Positions 29,001-37,768 of a DNA stretch of 64,000 nucleotides are shown here, one piece after another. The position numbers were made by a program, and so were the translations under genes. The stretch is from contig NZ_JAASRM010000001.1 in the NCBI RefSeq assembly GCF_011761565.1, forward strand, positions 3,286,139 through 3,350,138, read 5' to 3'. The stretch's first letter is position 1; every line of letters starts with the position of its first letter. Source of the stretch: Rhizomicrobium palustre (GTDB lineage: Bacteria; Pseudomonadota; Alphaproteobacteria; Micropepsales; Micropepsaceae). Below the pieces are notes generated by a model that was given only the letters and a program-made list of their open reading frames with translations, was not told the DNA's origin and searched no databases.

Positions 29001-29008
29001 GGGAGGGT
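28988..29008. repeat. Solo copy of the ACCCTCCC repeat hairpin
   Basis: ACCCTCCC-CTTGA-GGGAGGGT, an 8-bp stem with a 5-base loop, has the same sequence and geometry as the ends of the element at 19588-19789. The TGA in its loop is the comEC stop codon. It may act as a terminator or mRNA stabiliser for comEC. Confidence 0.8.
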
Positions 29009-29019
29009 GACGAAAGATT

Positions 29020-29047
29020 TCAGTACCTTCTAATCAGTACCTTCTAA
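29020..29047. repeat. 14-bp tandem duplication at the lexA stop codon
   Basis: TCAGTACCTTCTAA occurs twice head to tail. The second unit encodes the lexA C-terminus and stop on the minus strand and the first repeats it beyond the stop. It looks like a slippage event with no effect on the protein. Confidence 0.8.
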
Positions 29048-29774
29048 TCAGCCCGACGAGCTTCCCCTGCACCCGCACGCGATCGGCGCCGAAGAGGCGG
29101 GTTTCGTAGGCGGGGTTGGCGGCTTCCAGCGCGATGGAGTCGCCGCGGCGGCGCAGGCGCTTCAAGGTGGCTTCGTTGTTATCGACCAGCGCCACGATGA
29201 TCTCGCCGGAATTGGCGGTATCGGCTTCCTGGATGATCACCGTATCGCCATCGAGGATGCCCGCATTGATCATGGAATCGCCGGTGACTTCGAGGGCGTA
29301 GTATTCGCCGCGCCCGATCATGCCGCTCGGCACCGCCACATCGGCGACCTTGTTCTGCAAGGCTTCAATCGGCGTGCCTGCCGCGATGCGACCGACGAGG
29401 GGCACATTCACCGAGCCTTCGCCTTCGCTGATCGAGCGGCGCGGGCTTCCGGCCCCACGCGCATCAAGATTGGTGACGCTCCCGCTGCGCCCATGGCGGC
29501 TAGGGCTCATGCGCTGGGCCTGACTGCGCGTTGTGGCGGGGCGCAAGGTCTCGGCCATGTTGTCTGGCAGCTTGACGATTTCCAGCGCGCGGGCGCGCTT
29601 TTCCATACGGCGCAGAAAGCCGCGTTCTTCCAGCGCCGTGATCAGGCGATGGATACCGGATTTGGATTTCAGATCCAGCGCATCCTTCATTTCATCGAAG
29701 GAGGGTGGCACGCCGCTTTCGCGCACGCGCTCATGGATGAACATCAAGAGCTCGTATTGCTTGCGGGTGAGCAT
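29034..29774 (-). CDS. lexA: LexA SOS repressor
   Basis: A 246-residue LexA with an N-terminal winged helix ([40 protein letters not shown]) and a long linker. The S24 autoprotease domain follows, with the Ala-Gly cleavage site in [11 protein letters not shown], the catalytic Ser in [15 protein letters not shown] and the catalytic Lys in [15 protein letters not shown] chose the start at 29774 because the family begins MLTRKQ; an upstream in-frame start adds 19 unrelated residues. A LexA box lies 66 bases upstream, indicating autoregulation. Confidence 0.97.
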   Translation of the reverse strand: MLTRKQYELLMFIHERVRESGVPPSFDEMKDALDLKSKSGIHRLITALEERGFLRRMEKRARALEIVKLPDNMAETLRPATTRSQAQRMSPSRHGRSGSVTNLDARGAGSPRRSISEGEGSVNVPLVGRIAAGTPIEALQNKVADVAVPSGMIGRGEYYALEVTGDSMINAGILDGDTVIIQEADTANSGEIIVALVDNNEATLKRLRRRGDSIALEAANPAYETRLFGADRVRVQGKLVGLIRRY

Positions 29775-29839
29775 GGTCCCCCTCCCTTGCCGATTCGCTG
29801 TTTCGAGCCCCGGTGAACAAAGCCGAAACACGACGAATC

Positions 29840-29854
29840 GTTCTACTTTAGTTC
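29840..29854 (-). promoter_or_regulatory. LexA operator (SOS box) of lexA
   Basis: GTTC-TACTTTA-GTTC, the direct repeat GTTC-N7-GTTC, is the LexA-binding sequence known from Alphaproteobacteria. It lies 66 bases upstream of the lexA start. Confidence 0.85.
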
Positions 29855-29899
29855 TTTTGATGCGTCAACAAGGGTGTGGGTAGAATGTACGGGCGAAGC

Positions 29900-30424
29900 T
29901 TACTTCGCATCCGCGACAAAATCGGGATTTGTCAGCGTCAGGCTGGTGCGATTTTCGCGCACTTGAATTTCGCCGAAGAGATATCCGCCTTTGTCCTCAG
30001 GCCCAAGATAGGGAATGGAGGAGGGCTCTTGCCAGCTCACCCGTGTGAGCACCACCCAATTGAGTGCGGGGATGCCGTCAAAGCTGAAATGGCCAGTGCT
30101 GTCGCAAATCGTTTTGTGCTCGTATTTGCGCGCGTGGCGGTCGTAATTGACTGGGATGCCTTTGCCGTTCTGCAAGAGCTGTTCGAGCTCGGTGTTATAG
30201 CCCACCGCGGGCAGCAAAGAGATTTCTCCGCCTGCGCAGGTGATCACGTGTCCATCGGGGAGTTTCACAAAGGCTTGACCGGTTACGGTGTAGGGCCCGC
30301 TCTGTGTCCAGGTCTGAAAATCCCCGTCTAGAAAAGGCGTCACCATGTATTGCGGCGGCGCACTGGCACATCCGGCAAGGCCTAACGCGATAAAACTAGC
30401 GGTGGCGAGACGCGAGAGAGACAT
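29900..30424 (-). CDS. Small lipoprotein of unknown function
   Basis: A 174-residue protein that I do not recognise. The N-terminus is a lipoprotein signal (MSLSRLATASFIALGLAGCAS) with the lipobox Cys at residue 19. The mature part has short beta-rich stretches (GPYTVTGQAFVKLPDGHVITCAG, FSFDGIPALNWVVLTRVSW) with two further Cys. This suggests a carboxypeptidase-regulatory or similar beta-sandwich fold, but I make no assignment. The start at 30424 was chosen for the lipobox. It lies upstream of lexA on the same strand but beyond the lexA operator, so it is probably a separate unit. Confidence 0.7.
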   Translation of the reverse strand: MSLSRLATASFIALGLAGCASAPPQYMVTPFLDGDFQTWTQSGPYTVTGQAFVKLPDGHVITCAGGEISLLPAVGYNTELEQLLQNGKGIPVNYDRHARKYEHKTICDSTGHFSFDGIPALNWVVLTRVSWQEPSSIPYLGPEDKGGYLFGEIQVRENRTSLTLTNPDFVADAK

Positions 30425-30492
30425 GGCGGCATCCGATTGGGTCGGCGCCGCCACTCTCGCGCGTCAGGGTAAGCGTCCGCTTAACGCGCGGT

Positions 30493-30861
30493 TCAGCGTC
30501 CGTATGGACCGTAATAGGTTTCGCGCTGATCGCGCCACTCATAATCACGCGGTGGCGGAGGCGGCGGCGGTGGCGCATAGCGGACGTCATCGTAATGGCG
30601 GTCGTTATTCTGGCTCGCCAGGATGGCCGTCAGGGCGATCAGGCCCACACCCACCGCGATAGCCGTGCCGGTATTGTCGTGATGGCGGCGATAGCGGTCG
30701 TCTCGATAGCCTCGGTAATCGCGATAATCGCGTTCGACATAGCGGTATTCGTGCCAGCCGCCACGGCGTCCGTAATCGTAAGGATCGGCCTTTGCGGCGC
30801 TGGCGGCCAGGGTGCCAAACCCGACTGTAAGGGCGAGGGCGGCGGTGAGGAGCTTTCTCAT
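30493..30861 (-). CDS. Exported Tyr/Arg/Pro-rich protein
   Basis: A 122-residue unknown protein. A signal peptide (residues 1-23, ASAAKA) precedes a Tyr/Arg/Asp-rich segment (YRDYRGYRDDRYRRHH). One hydrophobic stretch follows (TGTAIAVGVGLIALTAILASQ), then an eight-Pro run and a Tyr-rich tail (TYYGPYGR). Composition of this kind is common in small envelope proteins of Alphaproteobacteria. I chose ATG at 30861 because it begins the signal peptide. No function is proposed. Confidence 0.65.
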   Translation of the reverse strand: MRKLLTAALALTVGFGTLAASAAKADPYDYGRRGGWHEYRYVERDYRDYRGYRDDRYRRHHDNTGTAIAVGVGLIALTAILASQNNDRHYDDVRYAPPPPPPPPRDYEWRDQRETYYGPYGR

Positions 30862-31069
30862 GGGATATTCCCCATTCATTTCGCCCCGACCTTGCGCCTT
30901 CCTGCCTGAACCCAAGCTGGGGCAAGTATTTAGCTGGCGTTCATCGGGATGGCGGAAAAGCGGCAGGTCGGGGGTGCCATCATCCTTAAAAAACTATCAA
31001 AGAAATGGAGTACATTTTAGCGTACACTGTTCGCCGCAGGGGCGCGGATGCGCCGTTAGGGGGGAGACC

Positions 31070-31660
31070 ATGAGTGAAGACCACACCGAGGTGAAGGCCG
31101 AAAGCCATCACGATCATCCCGACATCGAAGTTGAGCGCATCGAGACGGTATCCAGCACCACCACGCCATGGACGGTGCGGCTGATCTTTGGCGTCTTGGG
31201 ATTGGTATTCATTGGCGCGGCAGTCGCGGCCTGGGAATTCCGAACGCTCTTCGATTCCCATATTGCCGAAGCGTTGCCCTATATCATCATTGGCCTGGGT
31301 GTTTTGGGGGTTGGCGCTATTGTCGAATCCATCACCACTGAAATCTGGCTCGCTTTGATCATTGGCGCGTTCGCGCTGGTGATTACCTTCCTGATCGTGG
31401 GCCGTTCACAAATCATTCAGTCGGGCGACGCCGTCTTTGTGGTGGATCGCTTTACTTCGGGCGTACAGTTCTGCACCCAAGATGGTTGCAAGCCGCTGCC
31501 TCAAGTCAAAGATCTGCCCAAGCCCCCATCGCCTGTGCTGGTGGAAGGGCCTCTGCCGCCTCCGCCTGCCGCGGTCCCTGCGCCGGTTGTCGTTGAACCT
31601 GCACCGGCCCCCGCGCCTGTACCAGCGCCGGCGCCCGCGAAGGTCCCGGCGAAAAAATAG
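31070..31660 (+). CDS. Membrane protein with Pro/Ala-rich C-terminal tail
   Basis: A 196-residue unknown protein. An acidic, His-containing N-terminus (1-35) is followed by three hydrophobic segments (about 38-58, 70-88, 95-113). A short domain with two Cys (VVDRFTSGVQFCTQDGCKPL) comes next, then a tail built of Pro, Ala and Val that ends KVPAKK. Pro/Ala/Lys tails often sit in the periplasm near peptidoglycan, but topology is not settled by sequence alone. The ATG follows a GGGGGGAGA ribosome-binding site. Confidence 0.7.
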   Translation: MSEDHTEVKAESHHDHPDIEVERIETVSSTTTPWTVRLIFGVLGLVFIGAAVAAWEFRTLFDSHIAEALPYIIIGLGVLGVGAIVESITTEIWLALIIGAFALVITFLIVGRSQIIQSGDAVFVVDRFTSGVQFCTQDGCKPLPQVKDLPKPPSPVLVEGPLPPPPAAVPAPVVVEPAPAPAPVPAPAPAKVPAKK

Positions 31661-31689
31661 CTGATGGTTTGGTTCTCAACGGATTTCTC

Positions 31690-31720
31690 AACGGCTGCGG
31701 AGCTGGCCTCTGCAGCCGTT
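31690..31720 (+). terminator. Possible terminator of the 31070 gene
   Basis: A perfect 9-bp stem (AACGGCTGC/GCAGCCGTT) with a 13-base loop begins 30 bases after the stop. It is followed by TCTCGTTGTG, a weak U-tract. Confidence 0.5.
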
Positions 31721-32041
31721 TCTCGTTGTGCTCAGGGCTGTAGTGGATGGGTGCGGCATCCTGTCGCCAAGTTCCACGAAATGCATGTATAATACGTGTG
31801 TATCAATGTAAAAAACGTTATTCGTGCTGTGTTGTACATCTATATTAAACATAAAGGCGGCAATGGCTTGGGTTCAGCCATCTTGAGTCGGTAATGCGTC
31901 TGTTTTTTCGTAATACCGCTTGGCAGTTCGTCGTCTGAAATGCGTTTTCGCGATTGCTGCTGGTCGGCTTCGGTGACTTGTCAGGAAACCTTGCTGGTAC
32001 GAAAGTTACCAAAGGCCCTGGAAGGCAGAGGAGGAAAACAC
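31721..32041. other. AT-rich non-coding stretch
   Basis: About 320 bases without a convincing gene. The part from 31780 to 31870 is clearly richer in A+T than the rest of the window and includes TATAAT at 31788-31793, though I see no matching -35 box. It probably carries the promoter of the 92-residue gene downstream; a small RNA cannot be excluded. Confidence 0.4.
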
Positions 32042-32320
32042 ATGCCGGTCTACCGCCTCACGCCGCTCGAAGGTAGCGAAACGAGCCCCCAATGGCAGGC
32101 GTCATCTATGCGCCCCTATTGCTTATGGGTGCGCGCCAAGGATGAGCTTGATGCCCGCCGCCAAGTTGCCAAGGCCACTGCCGTTACGGGTGATGCAGAG
32201 GTTGCGCCGTGGAAGGACGAGGGGCTCGTCGCCTGCGAATATGACGACAGTAAGGAGTTGGCCGACGGGATCATTTATGTCCGGCGCGCCATGCCTCAAC
32301 GCGAACGCTGCCACGCTTAG
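32042..32320 (+). CDS. Small conserved-looking protein of unknown function
   Basis: A 92-residue soluble protein (begins MPVYRLTPLEGSETSPQW; later WVRAKDELDARRQVAKAT and GIIYVRRAM). A near-perfect AGGAGG lies eight bases before the ATG, which decides the start and indicates high translation. I know similar small proteins only as hypothetical entries in Alphaproteobacteria. It is convergent with moeA, eight bases away. Confidence 0.75.
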   Translation: MPVYRLTPLEGSETSPQWQASSMRPYCLWVRAKDELDARRQVAKATAVTGDAEVAPWKDEGLVACEYDDSKELADGIIYVRRAMPQRERCHA

Positions 32321-32328
32321 GTGCTATC

Positions 32329-33543
32329 TTAAAATCCGTCGAGCGGGATGATCTCTGCAAGATCACCGCGCTTTGCTTCGGGGGCGTTGGGATGGCGTAC
32401 TAACAATGCATCCGCTTCCGCAAGAACCGAAAGCATCGAGGAATCCTGCGCCAGATAGGGCTCAGCCCAAACCTCACCGCCTTCATGGGAAAGGCGGGCG
32501 CGCAGATAGGATTGGCGTGAGTCATTGGCGGGCAATTCGCCTTTGAGCCGCGCATGACTGGTGTGGCAGCCGCATTTGAACTTTTGCGACAGGCTGCAGG
32601 TGTGCTGCTGGGTGCCGAGCATCGCATCAATGGCGGGACGCAGGAATAGGATGGCGCAAACCAGCGCCGAGACGGGATTGCCGGGTAGGCCCAGGATCGG
32701 CGTATTGCCGAGACGTCCGAAAAGCAGCGGCTTGCCGGGCCGCATCGCCACTTTCCAGAAATCGAGCGCGAAATCGGTCGAGCCGAGCGCCTTCTGAACC
32801 AGATCGTGATCGCCCACCGAAGCGCCGCCCAGCGTCACCACCAGCTCTGCCTTGGCATCGGCGATGGTGGCGATCTCCTGCACCGTGTCAGGCAGGATGC
32901 CGAAATCACAAGGCGCGCCGCCCCAGGCGGTGATCATGGCGGTGAGGCCATAGCCGGTGGAGGCCGCGATACCGCCGGGCTTCCTCGGCGCGCCGGGGGC
33001 CGAAAGCTCATCGCCAATGGAGGCGATGGCCACGCGGGGGCGGCGGCGCACCTTGGCATGGGTGACATCGCCTGCCGCCAGCAGCGCCATATCGCGCGCG
33101 CTGATGCGTTTTCCTGCTTCGAGCAGCACCGCATCCTTCTCGAAATCGAGACCTGCGGGGCGGATGTAATCGGCGCGGATCGCGTGCGGATCAAAGCGGA
33201 TCATGTCGCCGTCGCGGCGGACATCTTCCTGGATCACAATGGCATCGGCACCATCGGGCAGCGCTCCGCCGGTGAAAATGCGCACTGCCTCGCCAGGGCC
33301 GACATAACCGATGAAGGGATGGCCTGCGGGCACACTGCCGATCACCTGGCGCGGTTGATCTCCATCGGAAAGGCGCACCGCATAGCCATCCATGGCCGAG
33401 GCCGCGAAGGGAGGCTGGTCGTAGCGCGCGCGTACATCTTCCGCCAATACGCGCGCCGCAAGATGGCCAAGATCCATCGTCTCGGTATCAATCGGCGAAA
33501 AGGCGGCGGTGATGCGGGCTTGCGCTTCCTCGACACTGATCAT
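32329..33543 (-). CDS. moeA: Molybdopterin molybdenumtransferase MoeA
   Basis: A 404-residue enzyme that inserts molybdate into adenylated molybdopterin. It shows [14 protein letters not shown] near the N-terminus, the MoCF-domain motifs [19 protein letters not shown] and [26 protein letters not shown], and a C-terminal beta domain. I chose the ATG at 33543 because it overlaps the moaC stop by four bases. It is the last gene of the trpG-trpD-trpC-moaC-moeA operon. Confidence 0.96.
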   Translation of the reverse strand: MISVEEAQARITAAFSPIDTETMDLGHLAARVLAEDVRARYDQPPFAASAMDGYAVRLSDGDQPRQVIGSVPAGHPFIGYVGPGEAVRIFTGGALPDGADAIVIQEDVRRDGDMIRFDPHAIRADYIRPAGLDFEKDAVLLEAGKRISARDMALLAAGDVTHAKVRRRPRVAIASIGDELSAPGAPRKPGGIAASTGYGLTAMITAWGGAPCDFGILPDTVQEIATIADAKAELVVTLGGASVGDHDLVQKALGSTDFALDFWKVAMRPGKPLLFGRLGNTPILGLPGNPVSALVCAILFLRPAIDAMLGTQQHTCSLSQKFKCGCHTSHARLKGELPANDSRQSYLRARLSHEGGEVWAEPYLAQDSSMLSVLAEADALLVRHPNAPEAKRGDLAEIIPLDGF

Positions 33544-34307
33544 TGAAACATATCCTCCGGGCGCACTTTGGCGGCGCGCGCCAGCTTGACGATGACATCT
33601 TGCGGCAAGGCTCTCAGGCGCCCGGTGAGAAAGGCGAAAAGCTGCGAATGCGGCACGCCCGCGTCCTTCGCCCATTCCGTCGCTTTCAGGCGACGGCTGC
33701 TCATGAAGTTCCGCAAGGCGGCACGCTTGGCATCGGGCGGGGCAATGGCTGGGGCCATGACTTCGCCCATCAGCACACTGGGGCGGCCACGGCTTGGCGC
33801 CACGGGTGTCTTGCGTGCAGAACGCAGCGGCGGGGCGGTGAAGGCACCGCTCTTGCCGCCGGATTTCGCCAGCAGCCGCACACCCTCAATCACTGCGCCT
33901 TTATCGATGGCTTTGGTCATATCGTAAATCGTCAGCGCGGCGATGGAGGCAGCGGTCAAAGCTTCCATCTCGACGCCTGTGCGCGCCACGGTTTTCACGG
34001 TTGCGGTGATCTTGATCGCGTTCTTGTCGGCCAAGGGCTCAAAGGCGATTTCGGCTTTGGAGAGCGGTAAGGCATGGCAGAGCGGAATGAGGTCCGAGGT
34101 TTTCTTCGCCGCCATGATCCCGGCGATGCGGGCTGCCGCCAGCACATCACCTTTGGGGGCTTCATCGGAGGCGACTGCATCGAAGGCTTCCGGCGACAGC
34201 AGGATCACCGCTTCGGCGCTGGCTTCGCGCTCGGTGGTGTCTTTGGCCGACACATCCACCATGCGCGCGGCGCCATTTTCATCGAGATGGGTGAGGTTGT
34301 TCATCAT
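33540..34307 (-). CDS. moaC: Cyclic pyranopterin monophosphate synthase MoaC with C-terminal HTH-like extension
   Basis: The first 160 or so residues are a complete MoaC, which forms cPMP from the MoaA product. The substrate-pocket motif [15 protein letters not shown] and the signature [19 protein letters not shown] and [13 protein letters not shown] are intact. MoaC normally ends about there. This protein continues to 255 residues with a Pro/Arg-rich linker and a helical 60-residue domain ([20 protein letters not shown], then [20 protein letters not shown]) that resembles an XRE-type helix-turn-helix. There is no frameshift: the reading frame is continuous and its stop overlaps the moeA start. 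Confidence 0.93.
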   Translation of the reverse strand: MMNNLTHLDENGAARMVDVSAKDTTEREASAEAVILLSPEAFDAVASDEAPKGDVLAAARIAGIMAAKKTSDLIPLCHALPLSKAEIAFEPLADKNAIKITATVKTVARTGVEMEALTAASIAALTIYDMTKAIDKGAVIEGVRLLAKSGGKSGAFTAPPLRSARKTPVAPSRGRPSVLMGEVMAPAIAPPDAKRAALRNFMSSRRLKATEWAKDAGVPHSQLFAFLTGRLRALPQDVIVKLARAAKVRPEDMFQ

Positions 34308-34355
34308 CCGCCCTAAACTTGCCGGTTCCCCGCCGGTCTGTTGGGCAGGGACTAT

Positions 34356-35156
34356 CTACCAGGATGAGCTTCCGATCAACGCACGGGTAGCAGCCGCCAC
34401 ATCCGTCTGGCGCATCAGGGTTTCGCCGATCAGGAAGGTCGAAACACCCGCGCCTGATTTGAGGCGCTTCAGATCCTCGCGGGAGGAAAGGCCGCTTTCG
34501 GCGACCAGCAGCTTGTCGGCGGGGACGAGGGGAGCCAGCCGCTCGGTCACAGCGATGTCGGTGACAAAGGTTTTCAGATCGCGATTGTTGACGCCGACCA
34601 TACTGGCGCCAAGCTTCAGGGCGCGTTCCAGCTCTTCCTCGTTATGCACTTCCACCAGCGCGTCCATGCCATAGGCGGAAGCGACAGCTTGCAGATCGGC
34701 GGCGAGGGCGTCGTCCACCATCGCCATAATGATGAGGATGGCATCGGCACCCCAGGCCCGCGCTTCGGCCACCTGATAAGTGTCGAGCATGAAATCCTTG
34801 CGCAGGACGGGCAGGTCGACGGCCTCGCGGGCGGCGATGAGGAACTCCGGCGCGCCTTGGAAGGAGGGCGTATCGGTGAGGATGGAAAGACAGCTCGCGC
34901 CGCCCTCGGCATAGGCTTTGGCGAGCAGCGGAGGATCGAAATCGGCGCGGATAAGGCCCTTGGAGGGGCTCGCCTTCTTGATCTCGGCGATCAGCCCATA
35001 GCGGTTTTCCACCCGGGCCCGGACCAGGGCCGATTTGAAACCGCGCACGGGATCGGCGGCGCGGGCACAAGTTTCAATTTCGGCCAGCGGGATCGCCTCT
35101 TTGGCGCGCGCCACTTCCTCGCGTTTATAGGCGGCGATCTTGTCGAGGATGTTCAT
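34356..35156 (-). CDS. trpC: Indole-3-glycerol phosphate synthase
   Basis: A 266-residue TIM-barrel enzyme of tryptophan synthesis. It shows [19 protein letters not shown], the catalytic Lys in [26 protein letters not shown] and [12 protein letters not shown]. It is monofunctional (no TrpF fusion). I chose ATG at 35156, which overlaps the trpD stop (ATGA); a GTG six bases upstream is an alternative. Confidence 0.97.
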   Translation of the reverse strand: MNILDKIAAYKREEVARAKEAIPLAEIETCARAADPVRGFKSALVRARVENRYGLIAEIKKASPSKGLIRADFDPPLLAKAYAEGGASCLSILTDTPSFQGAPEFLIAAREAVDLPVLRKDFMLDTYQVAEARAWGADAILIIMAMVDDALAADLQAVASAYGMDALVEVHNEEELERALKLGASMVGVNNRDLKTFVTDIAVTERLAPLVPADKLLVAESGLSSREDLKRLKSGAGVSTFLIGETLMRQTDVAAATRALIGSSSW

Positions 35157-36172
35157 GGGCACCCGTTGGACACTGTGATGAGCTTTTGCAGTACCGCTTT
35201 GGCGGCGCCGCTGTCGATCATTTTGGCAGCGATATCGACGCCCTCGCGCAAATCGCCCGCCTTGTCGGCCACCATCAGGGCCGCAGCGGAGTTGAGCAGC
35301 ACGATATCGCGGTAAGCGCCTTTTTCACCGTTCAAGAGGCGGGTGAGGGCGGCGGCATTCTCCGGCGCATCGCCGCCTTTGACGGCTTCGATCGGCCAAC
35401 GCGGCAGGCCCGCATCTTCCGGCACGATCACAAAGGAGCGCGTCTCGCCGTTCTCCAGCGCGGTGACATAGGTCTCGCCGGAAATCGAAATCTCATCCAG
35501 GCCTTCGGCGCCATGCACCACAAAGGCTTTTTCGGCACCATGGGCGGCGAGTACTTTTGCGACGGGCTCCAAAAGATCACGCGCGTAAACGCCGAGCAAT
35601 TGCCGCTTGGCGCCTGCGGGGTTCGAAAGCGGGCCGATCAGATTGAAGATGGTGCGAAAGCCAAGCGCGCGGCGTACCGGCGTGACATAGCGCATCGCCG
35701 GATGAAAGCCTTGCGCGAAGAGAAAGCACAGGCCCGTCTCTTCGATGCAGATGGTGGCGGCTTCCGGCGTCACTTCCACCTTCACGCCCAAGGCTTCCAG
35801 CACATCGGCGGCGCCGGAACGCGAGGTCATGTTGCGGTTGCCGTGCTTGGCGACGTTCACGCCCGCTGCGGCGACCACGAAACTCGCGGCGCTGGAAATG
35901 TTGAGCGTGGAAAGCCCATCGCCACCGGTGCCGACCAGATCCATCGCATCGGCGGGCGCCTTTACGCGAGTCATTGCCGCGCGCATCGCGGTCACGGCGC
36001 CGACGACTTCATCTACGGCAGGTTTGCGCACCGCGATGGCGGCGAGGAAGGCCCCCATCTGCACATCGCCCGCTTCGCCTTTGAGAATGGCGTGAAAAGC
36101 TTCTGCCGCCGTCTCCGCATCGAGAATTTCGCCCGCTGCGACGCGCTTCAAAATCGTGCCGAAGCTGGTCAT
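35153..36172 (-). CDS. trpD: Anthranilate phosphoribosyltransferase
   Basis: The second step of the tryptophan branch, 339 residues. The PRPP-binding [16 protein letters not shown] and the [20 protein letters not shown] motif are intact. I chose ATG at 36172, overlapping the trpG stop by four bases. The upstream frame beyond it runs into trpG and shows no similarity to the family. Confidence 0.97.
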   Translation of the reverse strand: MTSFGTILKRVAAGEILDAETAAEAFHAILKGEAGDVQMGAFLAAIAVRKPAVDEVVGAVTAMRAAMTRVKAPADAMDLVGTGGDGLSTLNISSAASFVVAAAGVNVAKHGNRNMTSRSGAADVLEALGVKVEVTPEAATICIEETGLCFLFAQGFHPAMRYVTPVRRALGFRTIFNLIGPLSNPAGAKRQLLGVYARDLLEPVAKVLAAHGAEKAFVVHGAEGLDEISISGETYVTALENGETRSFVIVPEDAGLPRWPIEAVKGGDAPENAAALTRLLNGEKGAYRDIVLLNSAAALMVADKAGDLREGVDIAAKMIDSGAAKAVLQKLITVSNGCP

Positions 36173-36744
36173 GCCGCTTTCGCCAGATTCAAGAAGTTTT
36201 GCAGCAGGGCATGGCCGTTCTCGGAAGCAATACTTTCGGGATGGAACTGCACGCCATGCACGGGATGGGTCTTGTGCATCACGCCTTGGATGACGCCGTC
36301 CTCCGACCAAGCGGTAGCTTCGAGGCAATCGGGCATGCTTTCCGGCGCGATGGTGAGCGAGTGATAGCGCGTCGCCACGAAATCGTTGTTGAGGCCCTTG
36401 AAGACGCTTTTTCCCGTGTGGCGGATATGGGAGAGCTTGCCATGCATCGGCTCTGGCGCGCGCACGACTTTGCCGCCATAGACTTGGCCAATCGACTGAT
36501 GGCCGAGGCAGACGCCCAGGATCGGCAGGCTGCCATTGGCCTTTTCGATCAGGCCGCAGCAGATGCCCGCCTCATTGGGCGTGCAGGGGCCGGGCGACAG
36601 CACCACAGCTTCAGGTTTCAGGCTCAGGGCCTCATCTACCGTAAGCTCGTCATTGCGCTTGACCTCCACCTCGGCGCCAAGCTGCCCCAGGTAGTGGAAG
36701 AGGTTATAGGTGAAGCTGTCGTAGTTATCGATAAGCAGTAGCAA
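36169..36744 (-). CDS. trpG: Anthranilate synthase component II (glutamine amidotransferase)
   Basis: A 191-residue class I amidotransferase. The oxyanion motif [12 protein letters not shown], the nucleophile Cys in [11 protein letters not shown] and the His-Glu pair in [15 protein letters not shown] are present. The only sensible start is TTG at 36744, giving [15 protein letters not shown], since an in-frame stop lies 24 bases upstream and no ATG or GTG intervenes. It heads the trp/mo operon. Component I (trpE) is not adjacent, so it must lie elsewhere. Confidence 0.95.
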   Translation of the reverse strand: MLLLIDNYDSFTYNLFHYLGQLGAEVEVKRNDELTVDEALSLKPEAVVLSPGPCTPNEAGICCGLIEKANGSLPILGVCLGHQSIGQVYGGKVVRAPEPMHGKLSHIRHTGKSVFKGLNNDFVATRYHSLTIAPESMPDCLEATAWSEDGVIQGVMHKTHPVHGVQFHPESIASENGHALLQNFLNLAKAA

Positions 36745-36820
36745 AACGTCACCATCTCTTTGAAATCAGAGGGTTATTCCCGCTTTTTGGCGGTTTCCCT
36801 CTGCCCATCTCTCCCATTTC

Positions 36821-36862
36821 TGGCGCGCGCCCGCGAGCCCCGCAAGGGTGCCGGTCGCGCCA
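36821..36862 (-). other. Inverted repeat in the leader region of trpG
   Basis: TGGCGCG and CGCGCCA flank 28 bases that contain a smaller hairpin (GCCC/GGGT). It lies 77 bases upstream of the trpG start in a 250-base gap. There is no run of Trp codons on the minus strand, so I do not call a trp attenuator. Confidence 0.3.
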
Positions 36863-36994
36863 TCTCTGAGTCGTCCTGGGCGGGCGCATTTTCGCGGAAG
36901 CGGCCCGGGAAAGAAAGATGGCATCTGCAGTCTATGCAGCGCCTAAAATACGGGCGGCCTCGAACTTAGGCGAAGAATTCGGTGCAGTTTCGCG

Positions 36995-37768
36995 CTACCC
37001 GAACCATAGCCGCACTCGTTTCACATAAATGACGCCGAGTGAAACATTGTCTTGATCGGGCAAGTTCCTGGCTTTGACCCCTTTAAGCAGGTCGGTGCAC
37101 AAATGGCTTGCCGTGGTGCTCGCCATGGCTTCCTGGATAACGACGTCCTCTTCAAGTGTTGCGATACCGTCGGACGCGGCGATCACGATGTCACCGGGTT
37201 CAAGAAGCGCTGGCCTGCACCCGTAATCCACCAACCCGATCGGCTGCACAGACACCACGCTTCGGAGTGCACTTCGCCTTGAATCGGCATTGGCCGCAGC
37301 TTCGGACATTTCTCCTCGGCGTACCATCTCGTCCAGGATCGGCGCGCAAGAGTGATCTGCGTTTAAGCGGGTGAGTTGTCCACGATGAATAAGATAAAGT
37401 GGGGAGTCGCCGATACTAACCCAATAGAGCGACTGCCCGTCGGTTCGCACGGCCAGGGCTGTCCCTCCCATATCGCGCAATCCGGTATGCGCGGCTTTGA
37501 TAGAGAGGGCGGTGTGCGCGGCGTCAATGGCTCGGCGCATCGCGGTCTTATCCCAGGCCTCAGCGCGCCGCAGGTGTTTGCAAAGCTCGGCACAGATAAT
37601 TTTACTGGCAATCGCGCCGCCCCGATGGCCGCCCATGCCATCCGATAGGAATATTGCGGCGGAACGCTTAGTTGCACGCAGCAAAAGCGAGTCTTCTTGC
37701 TGCTGCCGCCGGCCAATCCATTGCGAGGCTGTGGCTTCGGTCGTGATATTGGTTTTTGCATTTGTCAT
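36995..37768 (-). CDS. PP2C-family Ser/Thr protein phosphatase
   Basis: A 257-residue cytoplasmic phosphatase. Metal-binding and catalytic motifs of the PPM family are present in order: RRQQQEDSLL, FLSDGMGGHRGG, GGTALAVRTDG, VSIGDSPLYL, VIAASDGIATLEED and DNVSLGVIYV. There is no membrane segment or sensor domain. The start overlaps the stop of the kinase gene by four bases (ATGA), so the kinase and phosphatase are made together and probably act on the same substrates. Confidence 0.93.
   Translation of the reverse strand: MTNAKTNITTEATASQWIGRRQQQEDSLLLRATKRSAAIFLSDGMGGHRGGAIASKIICAELCKHLRRAEAWDKTAMRRAIDAAHTALSIKAAHTGLRDMGGTALAVRTDGQSLYWVSIGDSPLYLIHRGQLTRLNADHSCAPILDEMVRRGEMSEAAANADSRRSALRSVVSVQPIGLVDYGCRPALLEPGDIVIAASDGIATLEEDVVIQEAMASTTASHLCTDLLKGVKARNLPDQDNVSLGVIYVKRVRLWFG

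Noticed and set aside
36760..36969. Possible 69-residue plus-strand gene upstream of trpG
   Set aside because: Arg/Ser/Pro-rich composition and no start signal; more likely the leader region of the leftward trp operon.
36745..36994. trp attenuator in front of trpG
   Set aside because: Hairpins are present, but no run of Trp codons or T-tract was found on the minus strand.
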